64,000 nucleotides of DNA from Lucinisca nassula (Eukaryota; Mollusca; Bivalvia; Lucinida; Lucinidae), in NCBI GenBank assembly GCA_963580285.1, contig OY757026.1:46865431-46929430 (forward strand). The letters run 5' to 3'. Within the stretch, counting starts at the first letter, position 1; every line of letters begins with the position of its first letter. The position numbers were made by a program, and so were the translations under genes. The notes beneath the pieces are model-generated. The model was not told where the DNA came from. It saw only the letters and a list, made by a program, of their open reading frames with translations, and searched no databases. Of this stretch, positions 29,116 through 39,137 are shown piece by piece.

Positions 29116-29700
29116 GGTATAGAAAATAGAAGTGGAGGCGATGGGTTAATTGTATCGATTCCTGATCATTGCCTTCACTTCTATTTTGATGGGGATGGTA
29201 AATTTTAATCTTAATCTCAGTATCAGTTCCTTAGTGCTGAGGTTGAAACTGCGGTGTTGACGTCGGTACTCATGTACTGATTTAAATAACTATATTATAT
29301 CTAATTTTTGCAGTATAAATTTCTGTTGTTTCTTTTTCTAAAACTAAAACTGACTTGTCAGGTGGGACATGTATCTTAGCGGATTTGGTTGCCACTTTTT
29401 GTAATATAAATTTTACAAGTCTCGCTACTTTGGGCATCTCCTTCCTGATGCCCGGGACTTCCGTGGAGTGTGGGCCATGTTTGCTGATGTTGGCTCGGTG
29501 GGGGGACGCCTATAAGTTCCCTGATGCCTCCAGTTGACCTGTCTCATCTCGGAGGGGGATGTGCTGTGTTTGCCGGGTCTTGTCCATCATCCGTTTCGGT
29601 TTAAAAACTTTGGGGTTTAGACACACTGATGAAGATTAAATATCAGAAAGGCCTGCGTGTCACCAAATTTGGTATAGTTACGCATTAATTAATTCAAACA
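29116..29700. other. Unclassified segment with hammerhead-like motif
   Basis: A diffuse palindrome ('AAAATAGAAGTGGAGG' / 'CCTTCACTTCTATTTTG') lies at 29128-29195. From 29340 to 29680 is a more GC-rich stretch with an open frame (29355-29537) that lacks recognisable domains. At 29620-29661 GACAC, CTGATGA, GAAA and GTGTC occur in hammerhead-ribozyme order, but helix II would be only three pairs. No gene is assigned. Confidence 0.35.
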
Positions 29701-29727
29701 AACATCAGTCTAGCAATATGAAATACT

Positions 29728-29875
29728 AACCCATTCTGTATCAAAAATCTGGAAACGGGTAACTGGCAAACAGTGCAGGCCCAGATCAGACACCACAGAA
29801 TGAGATCAGCTATTTTTCCTCAATGTTTAGATGGACTGAGCAAGATTCCATTTGGTACAAAATGGGTTAAAATGA
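29728..29875. mobile_element. M1-type MITE, internally shortened
   Basis: 'AACCCATTCTGTATCAAAAA' at the left and 'TTGGTACAAAATGGGTTAA' at the right are inverted ends. 'GGCAAACAGTGCAGGCCCAG' 'ATCAGACACC' marks the core, of which only one half remains. Confidence 0.65.
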
Positions 29876-29944
29876 TTAATTTGTAGGCTTGGATTTGGTT
29901 TGAAATAGCCTAACAGGGATAAACAATATTTGCTTCCGAATTCT

Positions 29945-30015
29945 TGTAATAATTAAGTGGGTATTTGTTAGAACTGCCTCAACAAGGCGATTCTATTATA
30001 AACCCACGTTTTCAT
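29945..30015. repeat. P-family palindrome fragment
   Basis: 'AAGTGGGTATTTGTTAGAAC' 'TGCCTC' is mirrored by 'AAGGCGATTCTATTATAAACCCAC' with mismatches. It is the P core without its flanks. Confidence 0.6.
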
Positions 30016-30051
30016 GAAAATAGGAAAGTTAAACCAACCCTCTTGGGCATC

Positions 30052-30264
30052 TTAACCCTTGTCCTGCTGAGCCCGGAGATGCCTTATTTTTCAAACAATG
30101 TAGATCCAGATCAGATGGCTTCTTCAGAAGCCATCTGATCAGGATCTTCATTGTTTGCCATCCAGTTTAAGAATTTGCCGCAATAATTTGCATCAAGTCA
30201 TCTGATTGGTTGATAATCAGTAGTGGGTGTGGTATATTTAAATATTCAGCAGGACAAGGGTTAA
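30052..30264. mobile_element. M2 MITE, intact
   Basis: Ends TTAACCCTTGTCCTGCTGA and its inverse CAGCAGGACAAGGGTTAA. The centre 'GATCAGATGGCTTC' 'TTCAGAAGCCATCTGATC' is a perfect palindrome. The outer TTAA may be target or terminal sequence. This is the reference copy; fragments occur at 4614, 32640-32830, 33520-33610 and 38370-38520. Confidence 0.8.
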
Positions 30265-30452
30265 TATGAAAGTAGGATTAAAATCCTAAGAGTGAACATG
30301 CAAGGATGCAGTTTTCAATACATTTAACTACAGAACTAGACTGTGCAACCAGTCTGATCAGATCCGTATTTTCTGATTGAAGCCTTCTATTGACTCCGAC
30401 TACACAAAAATGGACCAGCAAAAATTTTTCAGATTGGTTAGAGCATACCTGT

Positions 30453-30627
30453 GTTTGTTCAATTTGAGGGTTAACGTCCCCGTCAACACTATAAAGGTCA
30501 TTTTGGAGATGTTGCTTCCAATTTTGTGGGACTTTTACCCGAAACTAAGATAAAATGACATCTCAAGCCCTGCCGCCCAATGAAACATAGGGTTTATAAG
30601 CATGGACAGGCAGACTCGCACCGCTTG
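30453..30627 (-). mobile_element. SINE-B copy, truncated at its head
   Basis: Tail 'GTTTGTTCAATTTGAGGGTT', body 'GGTCATTTTGGAGATGTTGC' and 'TAGGGTTTATAAGCATGG', stopping at 'CTCGCACCGCTTG'. About 120 bp of the head side is missing. Confidence 0.75.
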
Positions 30628-30904
30628 ATAAATTTTTTAACTGTATGAAGGAGACTTGCCATTGTGATGGAGATGTATAGAATATATAGGGAAATTGTCT
30701 GTTCAAATGAGGGAGACTAAAATTTTACTAAATGGGCAAAAATTAGCATCAAAAAGATTCTCCCTTCTGATGAGGGAGGTATCACAGGTATGCTAGATGT
30801 GCAGACATTTTTTCAGTGGACAGTCAAATATTTTTTATCCAGGTGCTCTGATTTTCACCCAATTTACTACTGGCTAAATGAAAGTAACTAATATTGAAAG
30901 GAAT

Positions 30905-31190
30905 GCTGGTTTCTTTGAGGTTTAACGTCCATGTCAAGACTATTTAGCTCATTTTTGAGATGTTAATTTTGTAGGAGTTTACCCCACAGAGATGAAATGA
31001 CATCAAGCCCTGCTGCCCAGTGAAATCAACAAGGTTTATAAGCATGACTGTCTGGCTCACACCACATTGCCTGGGCTAGCTTAGACCTATCTGTTTACCA
31101 GTACTCTTCTGCCGTCAGTTTAAGCTCTGTATGGAAGCACCAAGCAGCCTAATCTTCCTCCAAGCCCTGATCCACGGGGGCCTTCAAAGG
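30905..31190 (-). mobile_element. SINE-B copy, old
   Basis: 'TTTGAGGTTTAACGTCCATG' to 'CCAAGCCCTGATCCACGGGG'. It is full-length but with small deletions and many substitutions relative to 14217-14506. Confidence 0.75.
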
Positions 31191-31446
31191 AATGTAAAAC
31201 TGACTAAAACAAAGAAGAGACCTCCTAGGTATCCAAACATTATTGCAGTATCACTGTAACTTCTTGTTTTGCCTTATATTCAGTGTGGATGTATCCACCG
31301 CCCATCTTTTAGATCATGATTTCAGCAGAATATTTGCTACAATCAACCTTTATATCAATAGTGGATATACAACAAAAATCATATGAATGACAATTGCAAA
31401 TGATCTAATTCTAAGCACAAGATTAAAAGATTAAAAGAAAACCTAC

Positions 31447-31659
31447 CGACTACACATCCTGTGCAGTTGAATGCAAGGATAACAGCAGACTCCATGATTA
31501 CAATCTGGAATGCTGACAAATCTACTCCAGCTAATAGATGACCATCACATCGCCTCTTGACCAACACATAATCCACATTACTATCACTATGACCATTACC
31601 ATGACCATCACATCTGTCCTGAGTCATCTTATGCCACGCTCTAAGTAGGACTCTCAGTG
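31447..31659 (-). CDS. Candidate upstream exon, hydrophobic end
   Basis: The minus strand has an acceptor 'TTACTTTCTAATTCAG' and a donor GTCG followed by GTAGGT. The 213 bp are open in one frame: two bases, 70 codons, one base. It begins LRVLLRAWHKMTQDR, has a low-complexity DGHGNGHSDSN stretch and ends in the hydrophobic LSAFQIVIMESAVILAF then NCTGCVV. I do not recognise the family. Its phase-1 end does not join directly to the phase-0 exon at 23116, so an unseen exon would be needed if both belong to one gene. Chance is not excluded. Confidence 0.35.
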
Positions 31660-31666
31660 CTGAATT

Positions 31667-31762
31667 AGAAAGTAAAAAAAAAGTAAAAAAAAAGTAAAAA
31701 AAAAGTAAAAAAAAAAAAGAGTAAATAATAAAAAAAAAAGTAAATAAAAAATACACTAAAAA
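31667..31762. repeat. Simple repeat, GTAAAAAAAAA-type
   Basis: AGT or AAT interrupts runs of nine to twelve A about every eleven bases. It lies just upstream of the candidate exon's acceptor, on the opposite strand forming a T-rich tract. Confidence 0.9.
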
Positions 31763-31767
31763 GTCAT

Positions 31768-31982
31768 TTAACCCATTTCAGACTGGAAACCCCTAAACGG
31801 GTACCGCGGCAAACAGTGCAGGCCCAGATCAGACGCCGCTTTCTTCAGGGCCTCCACTGTTTGCTAAAAGTTCAGTCATTTTCCAGATAGATTTTGATGA
31901 AAACACCTGGCAACCCTAAATTTTGAAATGGACTCCTGCTATATATAAGGTGGAAGATTCCATTTGGTTCAAAAAGGGTTAA
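31768..31982. mobile_element. M1 MITE, full-length
   Basis: Ends TTAACCCATTTCAGACTGG and GGTTCAAAAAGGGTTAA. Core 'GGCAAACAGTGCAGGCCCAG' and 'GGGCCTCCACTGTTTGC'. It also has 'TTTTGAAATGGACTCCTGC', the same phrase used at 5700 and 17985. Confidence 0.75.
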
Positions 31983-32003
31983 GATCTCCACTTGATATTT
32001 AGA

Positions 32004-32236
32004 GCCGGCCTCGGAAGCCCAGTCCGATGCGTGCCTGATTGGTGATCAGGACGCGAGTTCGATACCTGCCTGGGTCGGCAACTTTCTTTGTGGAGATTGA
32101 TCATGAAATCTTTGCTACGGTCATTCTCTCCCTTCTGATTCAAGAAGGGCAGTTGTGAGCTTCTAGCAAAAGACTCCACTGTACTGGTTAATCGGTTACA
32201 TTTAAGCCTGCCCATGAAAAGTATGGGAAGGTATAA
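32004..32236 (+). mobile_element. SINE-A copy, tail truncated
   Basis: Head GCCGGCCTCGGAAGCCCAGT and B box 'GAGTTCGATACCTGCC' lead into 'GTCGGCAACTTTCTTTGTGG'. It stops near 'CATGAAAAGTATGGGAAGG'. Past it lies a short GAGGACCA repeat (32237-32330). Confidence 0.78.
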
Positions 32237-32519
32237 TTTGAGGACTTTTACTGGAGGACCAGAGGACTGAGGACCAAGTCCTCTAGAGGACCAGGGGTAT
32301 AATTTGAGGACCAAATACATGAGGACCAGTGCTTTAATAAGCCTTATAATGGCTATGATAATTGAAGATAATTACTGTTTATTGAAAATGACATCTTCTG
32401 GTATGGTATATCACCTCATGGGCATATGTATAAAAAAGAAGAAAAAAAAAGAAAGAAAATTAAATAGAATAAATAAATTGAAAAACATGTTATTATGCTC
32501 AGGAAATTTTTCACCATAA

Positions 32520-32850
32520 AATTTTATGAAATATATTTTTGGCAACTTGTTACTCTGATAAAAATGTTTAGTTGAAATTAGAATTTCTCTACTTTCTATA
32601 TACTTGATTTAATCAATCTGTTATTTTTTTTAATTCACAAACTGCATGATGAACAGTGAAGATCCTGATCAGATGGCATCTTGCTACTCTTTTAAAAATT
32701 TTCACTTGAAATTAGAATTTCTCTACAGTAAGTACTTTCTATATACTCAATATAAGCTACCTGTTAAATTCACAAACTACATGATGAACAGTGAAGATCC
32801 TGATCAGATGGCATCTTGTTACTCTTAAAATGTTCACTTAAACATCACGA
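32520..32850. repeat. Tandem ~140-bp duplicates containing half an M2 core
   Basis: 'TTCACAAACT.CATGATGAAC' and 'AGTGAAGATCCTGATCAGATGG' 'CATCTTG' appear at about 32635 and 32775, each followed by 'TTACTCTT..AAA'. Related pieces lie at 33495-33690 and 38340-38660, so this is a dispersed family with only one side of the M2 palindrome. Confidence 0.6.
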
Positions 32851-32869
32851 AAACATGCCTATATAATTT

Positions 32870-33030
32870 TGATCCCCTTGAACCCCACTTTTATATAGTA
32901 AAACTGGGGTTTACAGGGGTAAACCTTATTTTTTCTTATTTCTGCTCTTAAATATAGATTGTGGGTACTCGTTAGAACCACCTCTATATTTTGAGCAGAA
33001 ATAAGAAAACTACCACAATTTTTTCATCTT
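32870..33030 (+). mobile_element. P-family MITE copy, rearranged
   Basis: 'GAACCCCACTTTTATATAG' and 'AAACTGGGGTTTACAGGGG' precede 'AGATTGTGGGTACTCGTTAG'. The right side is replaced by the inverse of 'TTCTTATTTCTGCTC'. Confidence 0.6.
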
Positions 33031-33133
33031 AATTTTTTTTTTTTCGTTTTTTCGGCGGTAAAGTTTACAATGTATTTGTATAGGCATGCTTTCGTAATGG
33101 TTAGAATTTCTCTTCTTTCAATATACATGAACT

Positions 33134-33481
33134 GGAGGAGCGTGATAGCTCAGTGGTTAGTGCACTTGCCTCTGATGCTAGAGGTCCCGGGTTCGATCCC
33201 CGGCAGCGGTGTGAAAATTTCGGTGTCCGAACACGCTCCATTGGCATCATTTGCAGGGATGAATGTCATCAAGTGCACCATCCTTCGGATCGGGACGTTA
33301 ACTGGAGGCCCCCTTGTGCAGGGAGAACCATCCCCTGTGCAGGTTAAAGAACCCTACCGTAATTACATGATTACTGTGTAGGCTTTCATCCTGCAAAACT
33401 GGAGTGTATGTAATACACCGTCTGTGTCCCCTCCGGGGGTTAAGGCGAAACCGGAAGAAGAAGAAGAAGAAGAAGAAGAAC
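33134..33481 (+). mobile_element. SINE-E copy (tRNA-derived, GAA tail)
   Basis: The head has A box 'TAGCTCAGTGGTTAGTG' and B box 'GGTTCGATCCCCGG'. The body contains 'TCCTTCGGATCGGGACGTTA', 'GTGCAGGTTAAAGAACCC' and 'CTCCGGGGGTTAAGGCG'. The tail is (GAA) repeated about nine times. Flanks 'GAACTG' on both sides suggest a short target duplication. It is the only copy of this SINE in the window. Confidence 0.85.
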
Positions 33482-33689
33482 TGACTATAAGCTATCTGTT
33501 AAATTCACAAACTGCATGATGAACAGTGAAGTTAAAAGCTATCTGTTAAATTCACAAACTGCATGATGAACAGTGAAGATCCTGATCAGATGGCATCTTG
33601 TTACTCTTTTAAAAATGTTCACTTAACGTTAGAATTTCTCTACTTTCAATATTCAAAGCTATCTGTTAAATTCACAAGCTGCATGGTGA

Positions 33690-35018
33690 ACAGTAGACTT
33701 ATATACGTCCTAGATGTTAATAGGTGTGCTCATGCATTCCATATTTAATGACAGATTCTTTCTGTCATTCTTTGTCGTGCTGCATGTTTACAATTTTAAC
33801 GTCCGAACTTCCGGCTTCCACTACTTTTGAAATATGACTCCGCGCAAATAGTCCGTTGTTTGTTGACTTTTCATGCTCGCTGTCTCAAAACTAATTTCTC
33901 ATGGCATTATTTCCCCATTTTGATTACATGTTTTGTTTCATTTGTAATCAAAATACAAAAATGATCTTTCTTAAATTACAAACAAAACGGGAAAAGTTAA
34001 TTGAATATGCATAAGGAAAGTTCCCATTTTATACAGACGACCGCATAATGGGTCATTGGCGAATCTTGGAGGCAGCGTCTAACCACGGCCTTCACTGCGG
34101 GCTTCACTGTTGTCGAAAGTTATCCCATTTTTTTCCTAAATTAATTCCTATATTTCTAGCTGACGCCCCTTAATTTTGAACCGGGATTTCGAAATGAAAT
34201 CTTCGTCAGATAAGTGATATTACATTCAGTACAAAATGGGTTATGATTAATTATATTTGTATCAATACGCCATTAAAGTACCTTTGTATATTTTAGAAAA
34301 GAAAAAAAAAATGTTTAGAGCTACAATCAGTGCACACCATTTAAGTATCTAGATAAACTTTGAAAAATAAAGAAAATAGACCGTATAATAAGCTGTATTT
34401 AACTTTTGATTATCGGCCAAGCCGCTTTGTCTGGTCCTGACCCGCACACAACAGTTACAGGCCAGGTTAAGATTTTACCCCTTCAACCCACTAGTTTCTC
34501 CAGTTCACTCTTCAGTCACTGAATTTGTACGCGTCCATTCCACACATTTAAATTGGGTGTCTAGTCAATAGTCGTCAATAGCATGTCAAACCATGTAGAA
34601 CCGAATGCGGTGTATCATTATGAGCCATCTCACCAGGTTCTACACAGTTTGCATCTGTAGGTATCTGTACTTGGCTATAAAGGGCTGAAAGGGTACAGAC
34701 TCATAACACTTACATGAACTAATTAAATGCGGAGTACGTGACGCTAGAAACTTCACCGTACGGTAGCAAGCCAGCAATAATAAACTCCTAACAGTTATCA
34801 CTGTCCAATTCTGTTGTTTAGGTCTAAATAACTGAATATAATGTTGTGATAAATAATTAGTCACATGCCGCAAAACTTCAAACATCGCACAAAAAGTGTT
34901 TTCCTTTATTGTAGCGCACGACATAAGGCAGGTTCTTGACTAACACATCTCAGTCAACAAGTGTAAGCTTTTACAAGAAAGCTGCGGCTATGTGTTGTCA
35001 TAAAACTGGCAACTATCT
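33690..35018. other. Mostly unique sequence; possible 5' region
   Basis: A faint M1-like end ('CAGTACAAAATGGGTTA') occurs at 34229. Otherwise 34260-35000 is one of the few stretches without recognised repeats. It includes the candidate exon at 34714-34924 but no clear TATA box, initiator or GC-rich promoter was seen. Confidence 0.35.
34714..34924 (-). CDS. Candidate first coding exon
   Basis: Minus strand: ATG at 34924 with an in-frame TAG shortly upstream, then 70 codons plus one base to a strong donor (TTCAT followed by GTAAGTG). Its phase 1 end fits the CA start of the exon at 31659, making Ser. The product begins MSCATIKENTF and has a hydrophobic LLLLA stretch near residue 50. It has no recognised domain. 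The phase match alone has a one-in-three chance. Confidence 0.22.
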
Positions 35019-35122
35019 CAGCAGGCACATGACGTAATTGTGACGTCACATCAACGTCGGTGCAACGTCATGACGTTGCATCGACGTTGATTTGATGTTG
35101 CCCTAGCGACGTGTGCCTGCTG
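35019..35122. mobile_element. Short palindromic MITE with ACGT-rich interior
   Basis: Ends CAGCAGGCACATGACGT and ACGTGTGCCTGCTG are inverted. The interior repeats 'TGACGT', 'CAACGTC' and 'GACGTTG' in both orientations. Similar 'CAGCAGGCAC' palindromes are, from memory, widespread in aquatic animal genomes. Confidence 0.7.
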
Positions 35123-35223
35123 GGTAGTCATTTGCATGTTGTTTTATTTATAATGTCCAAGTAAAATGAAGATGAAAGTGTTTAACAGCCGATTCACCTC
35201 AGTTTTGTGAACCAAACTAAAAA

Positions 35224-37017
35224 TAGCCATCGGAAGAGATGGCAAATCCCCCGACCAAAAGCCAATATGGCCTTCAGAAGACTGTTCACCAATAGAAAGT
35301 GCACCAGAATTAAACCACATATCACAAAAGTATTGCAGTTATGGCCATCGCAAGATTATACTGTCAGGGGAGATAACTAAAAAACCAGGGCACTCAGAAA
35401 TGTGGTTCTTGTGCATGACATGCCTGCTTAAGCTCATGTATTTCTGCACAAAGTACCATCAATATGTCTCAAATGGTACTGGAGATATGGTGATCACAAG
35501 CTGGTCATACTGTTATTTTGGAAGGGTAGATAACTCAAATACCACAGCAACAACAGTTGTGGTTCTTGCACATGACATCCCTTCTGTACCTTGTATACAA
35601 TTGTGCCAAGTTTCTTCAATATATCTCAAAGGGAGTTGGAGTTATGGCCATCACAAAGTTATATTGCCAGGGGAGATAACTAAAAAACCAGAGCACCAAG
35701 AGTTGTAATTCTTGAGCGTGACACACCTGCTTAACCTCATGTACATCTGCATCAAGTACCACCAATATGTCTCAAAGGGTATTGGAGGTACGGTGGTCAC
35801 AAGGTTGTCATACTGTTATATTGGAAGGGGAGATAACTCAAATATCATAGCACCCAGAGTTGTGGTTCTTAGGCATGAAGCACCATCTCAACATTGTATA
35901 CAATTGTGCCAAGTACCATCAATATATCTCAAAGGGTATTGGAGTTATGGCCATCACAAGGTTATATTGTCAGGGGAGATAATTAAAAAACCAGGGCACC
36001 CAGAGTTGTGGTTCTTGCACGTGACACACCTGTTTAACCTCATGTACAACTGTACCAAGTATCATCAATATATCTCAAAGAGTGTTGGAGATGTGGCCAT
36101 CACAAGGTAGTGATTCTATATTATTGGAAGGGGAGATAACTAAAAAAACATGGCACCCAGAGTTGTGGTTCTTGTGCATTACACAATGTCTCGGCCTTGT
36201 GAACAACTGTGCCAGGTATCATCAATATATCTTAAAGTCTATTGGAATTATGGCCATCACAAGGTTGTCACTCTATTTTATTGGAAGGGGAGATAACTCC
36301 AAAACCATGGCAACCAGAGTTGTGGTTCTTGTGCATGACAGGCCGTCTCAGCCTTGTGAACAACTGTGCCAGCTACCATCAATATATCTCAAAGGGTATT
36401 GGAGTTATGGCCATCACAAAGTAGTCATTCTATTTTATTAAAAGGGGAGATAACTAAAAAGTATGGCATCCAGAGTTCTGGTTCTTGCGCATGACACGCT
36501 GCCTCAGCCTTGTGAACAATTGTGCCAAGAACCATAAATGAATCTCAAAGGGTATAGGAGTTATGGCCATCACAAGGTTGTCACTCTTATTTTATTGGAA
36601 GGGAAGATAACTCCAAAACCGTGGCAACCAGAGTTGTGGTTCTTGTGCATGACACGCCGTCTCAGCCTTGTGAACAACTGTGCCAGGTACCATCAATATA
36701 TCTCAAAGGGTATTGGAGTTATGGCCATCACAAAGCAGTCATTCTATTTTATTAAAAGGGGAGATAACTAAAAAAGTATGGCATCCAGAGTTCTGGTTCT
36801 TGCGCATGACACGCCGTCTCGGCCTTGTGAACAATTGTGCCAAGAACCATCAATGAATCTCAAAGGGTATAGGAGTTATGGCCATCACAAGGTTGCGTCT
36901 ACGGACGGACGGACGGACGGACGGATGGACGGACAGACGGACGGACAGACGGACGGACAGACGGACGGACGCCAGGCTGATCGCTATATCCCCCGAACCT
37001 ATTCGGTCGGGGGATAA
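35224..37017 (+). mobile_element. HTE class b, ~152-bp tandem core
   Basis: 5' part: hairpin 'CCATCGGAAGAGATGG' then CAAATCCCCCGACC. About eleven units have 'GGGGAGATAACT.AAA', 'GAGTTGTGGTTCTTG', 'CAACTGTGCCA.GTACCATCA' and 'TATGGCCATCACAAGG'. The end has a long (ACGG)/(ACGGAC) tract at 36900-36970, then TATATCCCCCGAACC / TATTCGGTCGGGGG and ATAAAAA. Open frames of up to 132 codons across the units are repeat translations. Confidence 0.9.
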
Positions 37018-37084
37018 AAATCAGCACTCCAGCGCCATTGTCCTTATCACTTAAGAAAGTAAATCTGAATTGCACCACCCGCAG

Positions 37085-38200
37085 AAAAGCGACCGTCTGA
37101 AGTCGGTTGATTTTCTAAGAGTGCCCTAAAATCACCGTGTCATTCTGTCAGTCTGTCTGCCCGTCAGTAACCCGTTTGTGAAAATTGGTGATAGTGACTT
37201 AACCGCTCGGAATATTTAAACAATTTTTGTCATACTGAAAGATATCAATGAGATCTAACCAATGAACTTGCGAAATATTACATTCCATTTACATAGCCTC
37301 GCCGAGGCGAAAAATGTGAAAATTTTCGAACTGCTTCTCCTCGGAAACCGTTGGGCCGATTGAAGTCAAATTTCATATGAAGCCTCTATGGGATGGGGGA
37401 AACCAAAATTTGCTCATGGGGTCCAGTCACATGACCAAAATGGCCGCCAAGCCATATATGGTCTGTATGTCTGTCTGTCCGTCCGTAACCCGTTTGTGAA
37501 AATTGCTGATAGTGACTTAACCGCTTGAATATTTAAACAATTTTTGGCATACTGATAGATATCAATGAGATCTAACCAATGAACTTGCGAAGTATTACAT
37601 TCCATTTAGTACAGCCTCGCCGAGGCGAAAAATGTGAAAATTTTCGAACTGCTTCTCCTCGGAAACCGTTGGGCCGATTGAAGTCAAATTTCATATGGGG
37701 CCTCTTTGGGATGGGGGAAACCAAAATTTGTTCATGGGGTCCAGGTCACATGACCAAAATGGCCGCCAAGCATTTAATATGGTAAAAACCCTTCAAAAAT
37801 AGTCTTCTCAAGAACCACTGGGCAGATTTCCACGAAACTTGATAAATAGCATCTGGGACGTAGGCCCATCACAAATTGCTAAAATGGTGACCCTGGGTTG
37901 ACCTTGACCTTCTTTTTTGCCTAGGTCAAACTTTGACACATATGCTTTTGTATTGGAAAAGTGAGAATGCATCTTATCCTGCAAACCATTCAGAATACAG
38001 TACTAAAGTATAAGATATATATTTGCTCCTTACGATAAGGCGCATTTATTGGGGGAGCCGTTTAAGGTCCAGGTCACATGACCAAAATGGCCGCCATACC
38101 CATATATGCGTGGTTACACTCAAAGCTAAAAGCATCCGGCGGGTCGTGTACTTCAGCTGAAGCACTAGTTTTTCACAGAATCTGTCATTTCAGTGCCTTT
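37085..38200 (+). mobile_element. HTE-like element with 321-bp direct repeat
   Basis: 'GTAACCCGTTTGTGAAAATT' recurs 321 bp apart, followed by 'CTTAACCGCT', 'AGCCTCGCCGAGGCGAAAAA', 'CGGAAACCGTTGGGCCGATT' and 'CACATGACCAAAATGGCCGC'. A third partial unit ends at about 38100. Then a GGCGGGTCGTGTACTTCAGC / TGAAGCAC hairpin is followed by TAGTTTTT. The 5' end is uncertain. Confidence 0.6.
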
Positions 38201-38269
38201 TGGCGCTTTGATTTATATTATGCCACCATGCAAGGCCAGATTTTATTCGGACTCAAACATCTGTGATGA

Positions 38270-38865
38270 GAGTTCAAGAGAGAGATTTGAGGAAGGGGTA
38301 TATATTTTCATCTAAGGATTGCTTTGTAAAATAAAAGTCACATCTCAGCAGACTTTATAAGTCTAGGTGAACAGTGAAGATCCTGATCAGATGGCATCTT
38401 GGTAATCTTTTAAAAATGTTCACTTAAAAGTTATCTGTTAAATTCACAAACTGCATGAGGAACAGTGAAGATCCTGATCAGATAGCTTAACTGGATCTAA
38501 ACTGTTTGCAAATGTAGGGATTGTCTTGTTCAGCGGGATAAGTGGAAAAAAATAAATAAATTAAAGGAAAACATGTGATAAAGAAATTCTTCACCATATA
38601 AATAAATTTCATATATTTTAGGCAATGTGTTACTCTTTTAAAAAAAGTATGTTGAGTTCTAATGGAAATTTCTCTACTAGGAAACAAAAAACGGTTATTT
38701 ATTTTTATTTATTTATTTTTATATATTTATTTTATTTTATTTATTTTTTTTTTGTAGGGCAAGTTGGTCAAATTATTTTTTCCTAGTGGTTTTATCTATT
38801 CCTATTCTATCAGTCATTTTATTACTTACTGGAAATGGCATTGTTTTTTTTTTTTTTTTTCATTT
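38270..38865. repeat. M2-core fragments and AT-rich simple sequence
   Basis: 'GAACAGTGAAGATCCTGATC' occurs at 38370 and 38460 with the 'TGTTACTCTTTTAAAA' partner sequence, as at 32.7 kb. A TTTATTTATTTA-type tract covers 38695-38755 and a poly-T run 38844-38860. Confidence 0.5.
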
Positions 38866-38869
38866 TAAG

Positions 38870-39137
38870 ACGGCCAAGTGTGTGGTCAGATTCAGCTCTG
38901 CTTGGAAGCACCACGCAGCCCATCTATTTCTTCAAGCCCCCAAGGGTCAGGCAGTTCTCTCCTTTTTGCCGATTCGAAGGGAAGTTGCCAGTTTCTGGAG
39001 AAAGAATATGCACTGTACTGGTTAACCGCTTACATATAGGCCTGCCCAAAAAAGCTTGGATAGGTGAACTGACCGGCTCAAAAATGACCTAAAATAGTGT
39101 TGACTGGGCCGTTAAACTCCAATACAAACAAACAAAC
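38870..39137 (+). mobile_element. Head-to-head SINE-B / SINE-A chimera
   Basis: 38870-38942 is an inverted SINE-B head ('GATTCAGCTCTGCTTGG', 'ATTTCTTCAAGCCCCC'). It is joined to the plus-strand 3' two-thirds of SINE-A ('GCAGTTCTCTCC', 'CACTGTACTGGTTAACCGC', 'AAACAAACAAACAAG'). The opposite orientations point to insertion plus deletion or template switching. Confidence 0.7.

Noticed and set aside
31379..31756. 125-codon minus-strand frame taken as a complete protein
   Set aside because: Its start is in an A/T simple repeat (poly-Phe/Tyr). Only the part between splice sites, 31447-31659, is retained as a candidate exon.
33134..33210. tRNA gene at the SINE-E head
   Set aside because: It is followed directly by a SINE body and a GAA tail, and the acceptor stem does not close.
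35400..36771. Chain of 80-130 codon plus-strand frames as a multi-exon gene
   Set aside because: All lie in the ~152-bp units of an HTE and recur unit by unit. Frame openness is a property of the repeat.
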